Of a stretch of 64,000 nt of DNA, positions 46,652 through 55,890 are shown one piece after another. Origin of the DNA: Erwinia phyllosphaerae (lineage in GTDB: Bacteria; Pseudomonadota; Gammaproteobacteria; Enterobacterales; Enterobacteriaceae); contig NZ_JAHSPF010000005.1 of assembly GCF_019132875.1 (NCBI RefSeq), forward strand, positions 186,001 to 250,000, given 5' to 3'. The number at the start of each line of letters is the position of its first letter. Positions within the stretch are counted from its first letter, which is position 1. Both the position numbers and the translations under genes were made by a program. A model generated the notes under the pieces. It did not search any database. It was given only the letters and a program-made list of their open reading frames with translations, and was not told the origin of the DNA.

Positions 46652-47086
46652 ATGTCGCACACTTCTTATGCCAGCCGCGTTATCACCGCTACGCCAGAGA
46701 AAATCTGGCCGCTGATTGCCGATTTTAACGGTCTGCCAAAAATCCATCCGGCCATTTCCGCCAGCGAGCTGGAAGAGGGCGCGACCAAAAGTGAAGTCGG
46801 CGTAGTACGCAAGCTGACGCTGCCGGAAGGCCACGTGCGCGAGCGTCTGGTCAAGCTGGACGAGCAGCACTGGGAGCTGCATTACGCCATCCTCGACGGC
46901 ATCATGCCGGTGACGGATTATGTTGCTGTCGTCAAACTATCGCCAAAGCCGGATGGGACTACGCTGGCCGAATGGTGGGCGGACTTTAAAGTCGCGGCGG
47001 GGCAGGACGAGCAGGAAGTGGCGCAAAGCGTCAGCGAAGGCGTTTTTGCTACCTGCCTGCAGAATATTGCCCAGCAGCTGGCTTAA
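46652..47086 (+). CDS. SRPBCC (polyketide cyclase/START-like) family protein
   Basis: A 144-residue START-like ligand-binding protein: SRVITATPEKIWPLIADFNGLPKIHP at the N terminus, then VGVVRKLTLPEG, WELHYAILDG and a long C-terminal helix. Bacterial members bind or process small hydrophobic ligands. It is followed 13 bases later by an acetyltransferase gene, and the pair is likely cotranscribed. Confidence 0.85.
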   Translation: MSHTSYASRVITATPEKIWPLIADFNGLPKIHPAISASELEEGATKSEVGVVRKLTLPEGHVRERLVKLDEQHWELHYAILDGIMPVTDYVAVVKLSPKPDGTTLAEWWADFKVAAGQDEQEVAQSVSEGVFATCLQNIAQQLA

Positions 47087-47099
47087 GTAAGGAACGGCC

Positions 47100-47591
47100 A
47101 TGACCATGCAGCTTAGCGTACAGCGCTACCATCCTCGCTATCAGGCTGGCGTAAGGGATCTGATCCTGCCGATCCAGAATCATGAATTTAATATCGCGAT
47201 TACCGCGGAACAGCAGCCGGATCTAAGCGATATCGCCGGTTTTTACCAGCAGGGTTCAGGCGATTTCTGGCTGGCGCTGGCGGACGATCGCGTGGTGGGC
47301 TGCATTGGGCTGAAGGATATTGGCCAGCGGCAGGCCGCGCTGCGTAAGATGTTTGTAGCGGAAGGCTGGCGGGGCAAGGATCGCGGTGTAGCAAACAGCC
47401 TGTTGCAAACGCTGATTGCGCACGGAAGAAAAGAGCAGCTAACGGAGATTTGGCTGGGCACAACCGCGAAGTTCCTGGCAGCGCACCGCTTTTACGAAAA
47501 GAACGGCTTTAGCGAAGTGGCGGCAGTCGCGCTTCCGGCGGCTTTTCCACTAATGAAGGTTGATACGAAGTTCTATCATCTGACGCTATAG
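47100..47591 (+). CDS. GNAT family N-acetyltransferase
   Basis: A 163-residue GNAT protein with the acetyl-CoA loop region MFVAEGWRGKDRGVANSLL and the closing HRFYEKNGF. The acceptor is unknown. It is probably cotranscribed with the SRPBCC gene. Confidence 0.88.
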   Translation: MTMQLSVQRYHPRYQAGVRDLILPIQNHEFNIAITAEQQPDLSDIAGFYQQGSGDFWLALADDRVVGCIGLKDIGQRQAALRKMFVAEGWRGKDRGVANSLLQTLIAHGRKEQLTEIWLGTTAKFLAAHRFYEKNGFSEVAAVALPAAFPLMKVDTKFYHLTL

Positions 47592-47599
47592 CAGGAAAA

Positions 47600-47626
47600 A
47601 GAGGGCGAATGGTTCGCCCTCTTTTT
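47600..47626. terminator. Bidirectional terminator between the GNAT gene and ftnA
   Basis: Nine-base stem GAGGGCGAA/TTCGCCCTC with a 3-base loop, flanked by A and T runs. Confidence 0.9.
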
Positions 47627-47627
47627 A

Positions 47628-48131
47628 TCAGGATTCGCCAGTGGTGCTCATCTGCATCAGATCTTTATCAACAAAGAACAGGCCCTTACCGCTGTTACCA
47701 ACCAGCGCCAGCTTGTCCAGCACGGATTTAAACAGTTTCTCTTCTTCGTGCTGCTCGGCTACGTACCACTGCAGGAAATTAAAGGTTGAATAGTCCTGCG
47801 CGGTCATAGAAGCATGCGCCAGCTCGTTGATTTTTGCGGTAATCAGCTGCTCGTGTTCGTAAGCCTGCTCCAGCACTTCGTTCAGCGAAGTAAAGGTGAC
47901 CGGCGGCGCGGCGATGGTGCCCAGCACCGGCATCGCGCCGGTATCGCTCAAATAGTTGAACAGACGCTGCATGTGCTGCATCTCTTCCCTTGAATGTTCA
48001 CGCAGGAAAGCGGCCGCGCCCTCAAAGCCTTTGTCGGCACACCAGGCGCTCATCTGTAAATAGAGATTGGCGGAGAAGAATTCCAGGTTCAGCTGGTCGT
48101 TCAGGCGAGCGGTCATTTCGGCAGTCAGCAT
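47628..48131 (-). CDS. ftnA: Non-haem ferritin FtnA
   Basis: A 167-residue iron-storage protein close to E. coli FtnA. The ferroxidase-site helices are visible ([66 protein letters not shown]). It forms 24-meric shells that store ferric iron. Two Fur boxes lie 100-170 bases upstream of the start. Confidence 0.95.
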   Translation of the reverse strand: MLTAEMTARLNDQLNLEFFSANLYLQMSAWCADKGFEGAAAFLREHSREEMQHMQRLFNYLSDTGAMPVLGTIAAPPVTFTSLNEVLEQAYEHEQLITAKINELAHASMTAQDYSTFNFLQWYVAEQHEEEKLFKSVLDKLALVGNSGKGLFFVDKDLMQMSTTGES

Positions 48132-48234
48132 AGCGGCTCCAGAGTTTAATTATTTCGCGCATTATGCACGCGCGGTAATAAAATAAAAACCATTATATTA
48201 ACAATTTTGTCTTTTTCTATGGGGAAGGCAAGAG

Positions 48235-48249
48235 TGATAATTATTATCA
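48235..48249. promoter_or_regulatory. Perfect Fur box upstream of ftnA
   Basis: TGATAATTATTATCA matches the 7-1-7 Fur consensus at all 14 fixed positions. It lies about 104 bases upstream of the ftnA start codon. In E. coli Fe-Fur activates ftnA by displacing H-NS, so this site is probably activating. Confidence 0.85.
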
Positions 48250-48284
48250 TTTTTCCGGCCGGGTTAAATTCTGCGAAATGGTTT

Positions 48285-48299
48285 TGATAATTATTCTTA
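48285..48299. promoter_or_regulatory. Second Fur-like box upstream of ftnA
   Basis: TGATAATTATTCTTA matches the left Fur half-site exactly and 5 of 7 positions of the right half. It is 50 bases from the perfect box. Confidence 0.6.
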
Positions 48300-48332
48300 T
48301 TACATTATTGAATTTATTTTTAAATGGCGCTT

Positions 48333-48582
48333 TTATATATTTTTCACTGCGCACAATATGGCAGCGATATTTTCAGGATAAATAAGCTCTTCACTCTGCT
48401 GCAACGCATCCATTGACCACCAGGCTAAGCCGCTGATAACGTGCCGTTCATGATCGCTCCAGCCCGTAGTGTTTATAGCAAGGTTGTCCGTTCTGACCAG
48501 GTAAAAGCGCTCCTCTGCCCAGACTTCGTTGCCATCAGGCAACATCCTGGATAAGCAGGCGGGCGGCAGGGCGTTTTTTCAT
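48333..48582 (-). pseudogene. NUDIX hydrolase pseudogene with internal deletion
   Basis: The minus strand starts with ATGAAAAAACGCCCTGCC, translating to KKRPAARLLIQDV, the usual NUDIX N terminus, then hits a stop. In another frame, from about 48545, the C-terminal part continues as LPDGNEVWAEERFYLVRTDN and WSDHERHVISGLAWWSMDAL, typical of the end of NUDIX enzymes. The central part, including the Nudix box, is absent, so about 65 codons were lost and the frame broken. No full-length product is possible. Confidence 0.75.
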
Positions 48583-48894
48583 CAAAGCTTCTCTTCATTT
48601 GATAACGTTAGCTATTTTACTTCAAAATCATAAGGTTTATAAAGCAAGCGCAGCAAAAATAGCGTGAGCATCAAGAGTCACAAAATCGATTAATGTTAGT
48701 TTTCAAGCTTGCCAGCCAGCATGAACTTTCATATGCACGATTTTTGCATTGTGCGGGGAAATCAAAGGGATAATAAAGCTACGTCGTATTACTAAATTCT
48801 TCTGTTAATAATCTGTCTTCAATTCTTTAATCTGAAGTGCAGCCGATCTTATCTTAATAAAATATTTCACAGATAAAACCGGCTGCCAGGACAA
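48583..48894. other. AT-rich gap, with a hairpin after the chemotaxis receptor gene
   Basis: These 312 bases contain no gene. At 48839-48886, GCAGCCG...TTATCT pairs with AGATAA...CGGCTGC, a long imperfect hairpin just past the receptor stop. No T run follows it leftward, so it is not a clear terminator. Confidence 0.45.
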
Positions 48895-50544
48895 TTAAAA
48901 CGTTTCCCAGTTACCCTCATCCTTCACCACTGCGGCCGTGGCGGGGCGTAATTTTTTGGGTGCGCTGCTTGCTACCGGAGACGCGTGCTGGCCGGTTCGG
49001 AAGACGGCCACCGCCTGAGAAAGCCGGTTAGCCTGTTCTTCCAGCGAAGCGGCGGCTGCGGCCGACTGCTGCACCAGCGAGGCGTTCTGCTGCGTAACCC
49101 GATCCATCTCCGTGACGGCCAGGCCAATCTGGTCGATGCCCCGGCTCTGCTCGTCAGAAGCAGAAGCAATCTCCGCCATAATATCGGTTACCCGTACCAC
49201 CGCATTGACGATATCGTGCATGGTCTCACCGGCGGTAGCGACCTGATGCGAACCGGCATCAACGCGGCTGACCGAAGCTTCAATCAGCGTCTTGATCTCT
49301 TTTGCCGCCTGGGCGCTGCGCTGCGCCAGATTGCGTACTTCACCCGCTACCACCGCAAAACCACGGCCCTGTTCGCCAGCTCGCGCCGCTTCAACCGCCG
49401 CGTTCAGCGCCAGGATGTTGGTCTGGAAAGCGATGCCGTCAATCACGCTGATAATATCGGCAATTTTCTTCGAACTGCCCGCAATCTCGCTCATGGTTTG
49501 CACCACGCCGTCGACCACTTTGCCGCCTTTCGCCGCCGTTTCCGAGGCGCTGGTTGCCAGCTGGGAAGCCTGACGGGCGTTTTCGGCGTTTTGCTTCACC
49601 GTGGCGGTCAGCTCTTCCATGCTTGCTGCCGTCTGCTCCAGCGAGGCGGCCTGCTGCTCGGTACGTGCAGAAAGGTCGTTGTTACCCATGGAGATTTCGC
49701 TCGCGCCGGTATAGATAGCATCGGAGCTTTCCCGCACATGGCTGACGGTGGTGGTCAGCGACTGCTGCATCGCCACCAGATGAGCCGCCAGAACGGCAAT
49801 TTCACTGCGGCCTTCGACGACCAGCGTTTTAGACAGCTCGCCTTCAGCAATATGCTGAATATGCGTTTGAACCTGCTTCAATGGCTGCAGTAAAACATCC
49901 TTAATTACTTTCCAGATAACCAGTACGACCAGCAGCAGCATGACGATAACCGCTGCCAGCGTCCACGTCATATGCGTGAAGCCCTGCTGGTTCTCAACTA
50001 TCCCGGTTGCCAGCAGTTTCGCATTTTGCGCGCGCCACTGGTTGTAGCTTTTTTCGAGATTATCCTGCGCTTTTTGGGCTTCAAGATTGCCGTAGGCCTC
50101 GTAATTATTAGCGCCAAGAAACTGAATGGACTGCTTCATTATATCGTGGAGCTGCTGGTAGCTGTCCGTTACGCTGCCGGCAACCGTACTGCTTTGTCCG
50201 GCAAGCAGCGGAGCGTTTTTGTAACGATCAAAGTGCTTTTGTGCATCATCAAGCGTGGCCGTGGCGTTAGACAGCAGCTGGTTGATGGACGCCAGCGTTG
50301 CCGGATCGGTTTGCTTCTTCAGAATACGGATCGCGGCGCGGTTGATGCTGATGCGCGTTTTAAGCAGCGTCTGCCACGTATCGCTAAGCTGTCCCTGCTG
50401 TTGCGTCAGCACGCTGGCGCGGGTGAAATTATCTTTATCCTGGCTAACAGCGTTGAAAGAGAGCGCGCTGGAGATCAGCAGCAGCCCGCTAAAAATGACC
50501 AGCATGATAACAATGCTGGTAACGACTTTAAGATTTTTTATCAT
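48895..50544 (-). CDS. Methyl-accepting chemotaxis protein (Tsr/Tar type)
   Basis: A 549-residue transmembrane chemoreceptor: TM1 (about 8-30), a four-helix periplasmic ligand domain, TM2 (about 190-212), a HAMP linker, and a signalling domain with methylation helices and the hairpin tip [36 protein letters not shown] (shown in part). It ends in NWETF, the CheR/CheB docking pentapeptide. The ligand cannot be inferred; the sensor domain is Tar/Tsr-like in length. Confidence 0.95.
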   Translation of the reverse strand: MIKNLKVVTSIVIMLVIFSGLLLISSALSFNAVSQDKDNFTRASVLTQQQGQLSDTWQTLLKTRISINRAAIRILKKQTDPATLASINQLLSNATATLDDAQKHFDRYKNAPLLAGQSSTVAGSVTDSYQQLHDIMKQSIQFLGANNYEAYGNLEAQKAQDNLEKSYNQWRAQNAKLLATGIVENQQGFTHMTWTLAAVIVMLLLVVLVIWKVIKDVLLQPLKQVQTHIQHIAEGELSKTLVVEGRSEIAVLAAHLVAMQQSLTTTVSHVRESSDAIYTGASEISMGNNDLSARTEQQAASLEQTAASMEELTATVKQNAENARQASQLATSASETAAKGGKVVDGVVQTMSEIAGSSKKIADIISVIDGIAFQTNILALNAAVEAARAGEQGRGFAVVAGEVRNLAQRSAQAAKEIKTLIEASVSRVDAGSHQVATAGETMHDIVNAVVRVTDIMAEIASASDEQSRGIDQIGLAVTEMDRVTQQNASLVQQSAAAAASLEEQANRLSQAVAVFRTGQHASPVASSAPKKLRPATAAVVKDEGNWETF

Positions 50545-50749
50545 GCTTCGTACTCGTGGGGGGGGCCTGGTAAAAGTTTATCGGTGAGAAAGGCAGAGAA
50601 CTTTATGGTTTCCAGGCCGCGGCAGAGAATAAAATTTGAGCTGAAACGATTAAACCAGGGGAGGAGAAGCAGATTTGATTTAGGGTATGCTGCGCCAAAA
50701 GTGGGCACGTTTTTTGCCCATGCCCGACGCGCCTGTTGAGGTAGCGTTA
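50545..50749. other. Promoter region of the chemoreceptor gene
   Basis: About 205 bases upstream of the leftward receptor gene. TTTAGGGT and AAGCAGATTTG precede the start region; no sigma-28 site could be confirmed by eye. The adjoining array (50750-51077) has no gene. Confidence 0.35.
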
Positions 50750-51077
50750 GCTATTGCTAAGCCGCCACCATCGGGAACGGTCTGTGTTCGGCTATTGCTA
50801 AGCCGCCACCATCGGGAACGGTCTGTGTTCGGCTATTGCTAACCCGCCACCATTGGCAACGGTCTGTGTTTAGCTATTGCCAGCCCGCCACCATTAGCAA
50901 CGGTCTGTGTTTGGTGATTACCAGGCCGCCACCAGCTGGAGCAGTCAGGATTCAGCTATTGCCATGCCGCCACCATTAGCAACGGTCTGTGTTTGGTGAT
51001 TGCCAGGCCGCCACCAGCTGGAGCAGTCAGGATTCAGCTATTGCTAAGCCGCCACCATTGGCAACGACCGGTGCTCA
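50750..51077. repeat. Eight-copy 41-bp tandem array containing the pqqF 3' end
   Basis: Units start at 50750, 50791, 50832, 50873, 50914, 50955, 50996 and 51037, an exact period of 41. The last unit encodes the final 13 residues of PqqF (ending WWRLSNS) on the minus strand. The other seven lie beyond the pqqF stop codon. The fifth and seventh units form a divergent subtype (GTGATT...CCAGCTGGAGCAGTC). Confidence 0.93.
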
Positions 51078-53709
51078 GCTGCTGGTAAGCCTGACGCAGC
51101 TGTCGTGACGAAAGCTGGCGATATGTCTCAACGTCGAGCGGCAAATTTAACTGCTGGTGAAGCCAGTGGTCGCTAACCTGCTCGCTATTTTTAATGGAAG
51201 CGGCGGGTAAGGCGCGTGCTAAGGAAGCAATGCTCTCCTGCAGCGCTTCGGTAGTGAAAGCCGCGACCGTATCGGCCATGCGGAAAATAAACTGGTCGAT
51301 ATGATGAAACAGCTTATCTGTCGTCAGCGAGGGCGACTGTAGCGCAAACAACAAACCCGCCTGGCCCGCCATTTGCTGAAAGCGGCAGCTGACGACATAG
51401 CCAATATTCTGTTCGACCCGCAGCTGCTGAAAAAAACGCGGTGCCAGCAGCGCGGCCAGCAGTTGCCAGCTGGCAAAGCTTTCAGCGCTGGTCGTGACGA
51501 GCGGGCAGAAAATAATTGCCGCCGCGTCGGGGCTTTGCGTTGGACAGAGATAACGCGGCTGTGCCGGTAAGGAAACTGGCGGCGTTGATGGCGGTACAAC
51601 GCTGCCCGGCAACTGTGAAAGCAGACGTGCCAGTCTGTCTGCCGTTTCAGCATCGGAACCGTAATAGATTGCCTGCCAGCGTAGCGTCGATAAAGCTGCC
51701 GTTGCCAGCGTTTCGGCGCTGCGGCTATTTTCGCCTGGCGGCCCGCTCAACAGATCTGGCGGCCCGTTCAGCAGATCTGGCAGGTAAGCCAGCAGGCAAC
51801 GCACGGCAATATCGCTGGCAAGCGTCTGCTGCGCTTTGCGGTAAAGCCTGTCGGCAAAGGCTTGCGTAGTGGCTGAACAGTCCCGAAAAGCGTTCAGCGC
51901 CTGATGCAGGCCATTAATCAGCTGCTCGTTTTTTCCGCTTAGCCGCAGCAGCCACAGGCCGTGCTGACGAGTAAAGCTCAGTTCGCCGCCGCGATGCAGG
52001 CATTCAGCCATGACCGGCTGTAGCGCCGCTTCAATAGTGGCCGCCGCGCGGCGGGATAGCTGCTGGCCGGGCTGTAAACTGAGCAGCAGCGAGCTTTCAC
52101 CGCTGGCGTTGATCGTCCGCAGCGCGGCCCGCGTGGCGGGGAGTTCGGGCAAAACAGCTTCCTGCACAGGAGAGTAAAACGTAAATACGGGCGCTGAAGA
52201 GGACACGGCAGGCAAAGCGAAAGGGCGGCAACGAAGCGCAAATCCCTGCGCCTGGACAAGCGGCGCGCTGACCGCAGGCGATACCCATAAGCGGCTCATA
52301 TTCTGCGCGTGAAGCTGTGTTAACAGCGTGGCCGGGTGTTCACTGGCAGGAGGAAAACCAAAGGCCAGCGCGCGTAGCCGATCAAGGCTGGCAAGCTGGC
52401 TAAAGCGCCGCTGCGCCAGGCGAGTATAGTGCAACAGCTGCGCCTGCGTTAAATCCGGCAGTTGCGCCAGCCAGCGGCAAAACACCGCTTCGATTTCCGC
52501 GCACTGTTGCGGCTGCAAGCCGCTGAGGTGAAACTGAACGCTCAGCACCGACTGCCGTGGGCTGCGATAGGGTTCCAGTAGCAGGATATCGTCGCACAAT
52601 CCTTTTGCCCGTAGCGTTGCCAGTAGGCTGCCTGGCGCTTTGTCGAGCAGCAGTTCCTGCAACAGCGAAAACGCGGCGGGATCGTTACCGACCAGAAAGC
52701 TTATCTGCAAGTGTTCAGCGGCCTGGCTTTGCAGCGCAAAGGTTCGCGTTCTGGACAGCTTTAAAAGCGGAAACGCGGCGGACTCAGTATCAGGATGGCA
52801 TGAAACGGCTGCCGCTTCGACAAGTGCACGTGAAGAAGAAGCTTCGGTTGCAGAAAGCGCACGTGCAGAAGAAGCGTCTGTCGCAGAAAGCGCACTGGCG
52901 GAGGAAGCTTCGGTTGCAGAAAGCGCACGTGCAGAAGAAGCGTCTGTCGCAGAAAGCGCACCGGCGGAGGAAGCTTCGGTTGCAGAAAGCGCACGAGCAG
53001 AAGAAGCGTCTGTCGCAGAAAGCGCGCCGGCAGAGGAAGCTCCCGTCGCAGAAAGCGCAGCGGCAGAAGAAGCCGGGACAAATGCCCGCGCGGCCTTCTC
53101 CGCCAGCGCGTTAAGCTCCGCCAGCGGCTGTGGGCCAGTCAGCCAGAGTTCCAGATTGCCGCTGTGGAAAAATTGCCGATGATAATCATGCAGCGCCTGC
53201 TGCAAAGCAGCCGCGTCGTCGCCAAAATGTTGCCGACTGCCGACGTGGAAATCCTGCAAAGGATTAGGCGAGGTAAAAGCCAGGCTCAGCGCCGCTTCGC
53301 ACAAGGTGGGTTCGTGACTTTGCAGCATGTGGTATTCGGCATCAATCGCTGCCGATTCTGCGGCAATAGCGTCCGCAGCCAGCAGCGGCCGTGCCAGCAT
53401 ATCCGTCAGCCTGCATAGCGCCTCGTTCAGCTGCTCTGGCGCAACCTCGACAAACCATGCGGTGCTGTGTGCCAGCGTGGTGGCGTTTAGCCGTGCGCCG
53501 TTCGCAGGTGCCCAGGCCATCAGCCGCTGCTCATCCTGAAAATTTTCACTACCGGCAAACAGCACGTGTTCCAGCAGGTGCGCCAGGCCAGGCCAGCGCG
53601 CCGGTTCGTCAAAGCTGCCGGCCGCCAGCCGAAACAGCGCGGCGGATCGCGTAGCGTCAGGCTCGCAAACGGCCTCGACTCGCAGGCCGTTCACCATGCA
53701 GGAAGCCAT
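51034..53709 (-). CDS. pqqF: PQQ biosynthesis peptidase PqqF, with repeat insertion
   Basis: An 891-residue M16 (insulinase-like) zinc protease thought to release or trim the PqqA-derived precursor. The inverted zinc motif HLLEH occurs in WPGLAHLLEHVLFAGSE near residue 45, and a downstream AIDAEYHM provides the distal glutamate. Residues about 215-292 form a low-complexity Ala/Ser/Thr insertion of seven 11-residue units. The gene starts five bases after pqqE and is last in the operon. Its 3' end forms part of a 41-bp repeat array. Confidence 0.92.
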   Translation of the reverse strand: MASCMVNGLRVEAVCEPDATRSAALFRLAAGSFDEPARWPGLAHLLEHVLFAGSENFQDEQRLMAWAPANGARLNATTLAHSTAWFVEVAPEQLNEALCRLTDMLARPLLAADAIAAESAAIDAEYHMLQSHEPTLCEAALSLAFTSPNPLQDFHVGSRQHFGDDAAALQQALHDYHRQFFHSGNLELWLTGPQPLAELNALAEKAARAFVPASSAAALSATGASSAGALSATDASSARALSATEASSAGALSATDASSARALSATEASSASALSATDASSARALSATEASSSRALVEAAAVSCHPDTESAAFPLLKLSRTRTFALQSQAAEHLQISFLVGNDPAAFSLLQELLLDKAPGSLLATLRAKGLCDDILLLEPYRSPRQSVLSVQFHLSGLQPQQCAEIEAVFCRWLAQLPDLTQAQLLHYTRLAQRRFSQLASLDRLRALAFGFPPASEHPATLLTQLHAQNMSRLWVSPAVSAPLVQAQGFALRCRPFALPAVSSSAPVFTFYSPVQEAVLPELPATRAALRTINASGESSLLLSLQPGQQLSRRAAATIEAALQPVMAECLHRGGELSFTRQHGLWLLRLSGKNEQLINGLHQALNAFRDCSATTQAFADRLYRKAQQTLASDIAVRCLLAYLPDLLNGPPDLLSGPPGENSRSAETLATAALSTLRWQAIYYGSDAETADRLARLLSQLPGSVVPPSTPPVSLPAQPRYLCPTQSPDAAAIIFCPLVTTSAESFASWQLLAALLAPRFFQQLRVEQNIGYVVSCRFQQMAGQAGLLFALQSPSLTTDKLFHHIDQFIFRMADTVAAFTTEALQESIASLARALPAASIKNSEQVSDHWLHQQLNLPLDVETYRQLSSRQLRQAYQQLSTGRCQWWRLSNS
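52835..53065. repeat. In-frame 33-bp x 7 tandem repeat inside pqqF
   Basis: Units start at 52835, 52868, 52901, 52934, 52967, 53000 and 53033. They encode ALSAT(G/D/E)ASSA(G/R/S) on the minus strand, with D and E units alternating, i.e. a 66-bp higher-order period. All copies are a multiple of three and keep frame. Confidence 0.9.
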
Positions 53710-53714
53710 GCCGT

Positions 53715-54854
53715 TTACACTTCCGTTTTAAAGATAAGCTGCGAGTTAGCGCGATTACGAAACTGAAGCTGATCGATGCGCATATTGGTGCAGTTAGCCT
53801 GCTCACGCGCTTCCAGAATCTGCCCATGATGCGGCGATTTGGCGCAGACGGGATCGGCGTTGTCCGCGTTGCCGGTCAGCATAAATGCCTGACAGCGGCA
53901 GCCGCCAAAGTCCTTCTCTTTTTCTGAGCAGGAGCGGCAAGGCTCCGGCATCCAGTCAAAACCGCGGTATTTGTTGAAGCCGAAAGATTCGTACCAGATT
54001 TCCTGTAGCGTATGCTCCAGCACCGAAGGGAACTCGACGGGCAGCTGGCGCGCGCTGTGGCAAGGCAGCGCCATACCTTCCGGCGTCACGCTTAAGAAAA
54101 TGGCGCCCCAGCCGCCCATACAGCCTTTTGGCCGTTCTTCGTAATAGTCAGGCGTAACGAACAGCAGGTTGGCAAAATTGCTGCTGTCCTTCATCTTTTC
54201 GCGATAGTGCTGCACCACTTCTTCCGCGCGCGCAATCTGCTCACGGGTCGGCAGCAGGCCCTCGCGATTCAGCTGCGCCCAGCCGTAAAACTGGCAGGTG
54301 GCCAGCTCGACGTCGTCCGCTTCCAGCTCGATCGCCAGCTCAATGATCTGCGCGATCTGATCGATATTGTGGCGATGCAGAACAAAGTTCAGCACCATAG
54401 GATAGCCGTGCGCCTTAACCGCTTTCGCCATCTCGAGCTTTTGTTGAAACGCTTTTTGCGATCCCGCCAGCGCGGCGTTCAGCGTTTCATCGCTCGCCTG
54501 GAAGCTGATCTGGATATGATCCAGTCCCGCTTCGGCAAAAGCGTCGATCTTTTTCTGGGTCAAACCAATGCCGGACGTGATCAGGTTGGTATAAAACCCC
54601 AGATCGCGTGCCGCGCGGATCAGCTCGGGCAGATCTTTGCGCACCAGCGGTTCGCCGCCGGAAAAACCCAGCTGCACGGCGCCCATCTGGCGAGCCTGTT
54701 TGAAAACTTCTATCCATTGCTCAGTGGTCAGCTCTTTTTCCTGCTGCGCAAAGTCCAGCGGGTTAGAACAGTAAGGGCACTGCAACGGACAGCGATAGGT
54801 CAACTCAGCCAACAGCCAGAGCGGCGGATTGACCTGAGGTTTAAGCAGGTTCAC
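53715..54854 (-). CDS. pqqE: PQQ biosynthesis radical SAM enzyme PqqE
   Basis: A 379-residue radical SAM/SPASM enzyme that forms the Glu-Tyr carbon-carbon crosslink in PqqA. The CxxxCxxC motif is CPLQCPYC near the N terminus; GFSGGEPL binds SAM; and the SPASM cysteines appear in [16 protein letters not shown] and [19 protein letters not shown]. It overlaps the pqqD end by 14 bases. Confidence 0.97.
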   Translation of the reverse strand: MNLLKPQVNPPLWLLAELTYRCPLQCPYCSNPLDFAQQEKELTTEQWIEVFKQARQMGAVQLGFSGGEPLVRKDLPELIRAARDLGFYTNLITSGIGLTQKKIDAFAEAGLDHIQISFQASDETLNAALAGSQKAFQQKLEMAKAVKAHGYPMVLNFVLHRHNIDQIAQIIELAIELEADDVELATCQFYGWAQLNREGLLPTREQIARAEEVVQHYREKMKDSSNFANLLFVTPDYYEERPKGCMGGWGAIFLSVTPEGMALPCHSARQLPVEFPSVLEHTLQEIWYESFGFNKYRGFDWMPEPCRSCSEKEKDFGGCRCQAFMLTGNADNADPVCAKSPHHGQILEAREQANCTNMRIDQLQFRNRANSQLIFKTEV

Positions 54855-55125
54855 GGAAAATTATCCACTTCTGTTCGCAGGCCTGAATAAAGAACGCTTT
54901 CACATCCTCATCCACGCCGCCTGCATCGGGAAAACGAGCGTTCAGCTCGGCAATCAGTGACGCCAGCGTACGTTTGCCGTCCACCAGCTGTAAAATAAAG
55001 GTGGCGCTGTCGTTCAGTTTCGCCATGCCCTCCGGATAAAGGATAACGTGGCAATCCTGGGTGGGCTCCCACTGTAACCGATAGCCGCGGCGAAACAGCG
55101 GCACCTGCTGGTCGTTAAGGGTCAT
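54841..55125 (-). CDS. pqqD: PQQ biosynthesis peptide chaperone PqqD
   Basis: A 94-residue winged-helix RiPP-recognition protein that presents PqqA to PqqE. It has [25 protein letters not shown] and [10 protein letters not shown]. The ATG at 55125 shares one base with the pqqC stop codon; a longer frame up to 55227 lies inside pqqC and is not used. The gene overlaps pqqE by 14 bases. Confidence 0.96.
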   Translation of the reverse strand: MTLNDQQVPLFRRGYRLQWEPTQDCHVILYPEGMAKLNDSATFILQLVDGKRTLASLIAELNARFPDAGGVDEDVKAFFIQACEQKWIIFREPA

Positions 55126-55883
55126 TACAGCAATCTCTCGTGATGCCAGGCGATCTGGTCGGTAACGGTATGGTAAGGCGGACGATGCAGCTCGTAGGCC
55201 ATGCTCATCGCGTCCAGCATGCTCCACAAAATATCCAGCTTGAACTGGAGGATCGACAGCATGCGCTGCTGCTGCTCGGCGGTTTTGAAGTAGTCCAGCG
55301 CCAGCTGTAAGCCGTGCTCAACGTCGCGCCGGGCCTGCCCCAGCCGACCACGGAAATAGCCGTAGCCTTCGGCTTCAATCCATTGGTAGTGCTGCGGCCA
55401 GCTGTCGAGACGCGACTGATGAATTTCCGGAGCGAACAGCTCGGTCAGCGAGCTACAGGCCGCCTCCTGCCAGACGGCACGACGCGCAAAGTTAACATAG
55501 GCATCGACGGCAAAGCGCACGCCGGGCAGCACCATCTTTTCCGACAGCAGCATTTCGCGCGTCAGGCCGACCGCTTCACCCAGGCGCAGCCAGGCTTCAA
55601 TGCCGCCTTCGCTACCTTCGTGGCCGTCGTGATCCAGAATGCGCTGTACCCACTTGCGGCGCGTCTGCGGATCCGGACAGTTAGCCATAATGGCGGCGTC
55701 CTTCAGGGGAATGCTGGTCTGATAGTAAAAGCGGTTGGCGACCCAGCCCTGAATTTGCTCGCGGGTTGCCTGGCCGTTATGCATCGCTATGTGATACGGA
55801 TGATGAATATGGTAATAAGCGCCTTTGGCGCGCAAAGCCCGTTCAAACGCCTCGGGCGTCATGGCTTGCGTCGATGTGTTCAT
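55125..55883 (-). CDS. pqqC: Pyrroloquinoline-quinone synthase PqqC
   Basis: A 252-residue cofactorless oxidase that performs the final ring closure and eight-electron oxidation to PQQ. It shows the conserved N-terminal active-site segment ([31 protein letters not shown]) and the C-terminal [14 protein letters not shown]. It follows pqqB by seven bases. Confidence 0.97.
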   Translation of the reverse strand: MNTSTQAMTPEAFERALRAKGAYYHIHHPYHIAMHNGQATREQIQGWVANRFYYQTSIPLKDAAIMANCPDPQTRRKWVQRILDHDGHEGSEGGIEAWLRLGEAVGLTREMLLSEKMVLPGVRFAVDAYVNFARRAVWQEAACSSLTELFAPEIHQSRLDSWPQHYQWIEAEGYGYFRGRLGQARRDVEHGLQLALDYFKTAEQQQRMLSILQFKLDILWSMLDAMSMAYELHRPPYHTVTDQIAWHHERLL

Positions 55884-55890
55884 AATATTC

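Noticed and set aside
48985-49893. Plus-strand frame of 302 codons over the chemoreceptor gene
   Set aside because: It is the antisense shadow of the well-conserved receptor.
50750-51077. CRISPR-like array near pqqF
   Set aside because: The 41-bp units are contiguous and one is coding in pqqF; they are tandem duplications.
52557-53182. Long plus-strand frames rich in Glu, Ala and Ser repeats
   Set aside because: They are shadows of the in-frame pqqF repeat on the opposite strand, with no ribosome site or family match.
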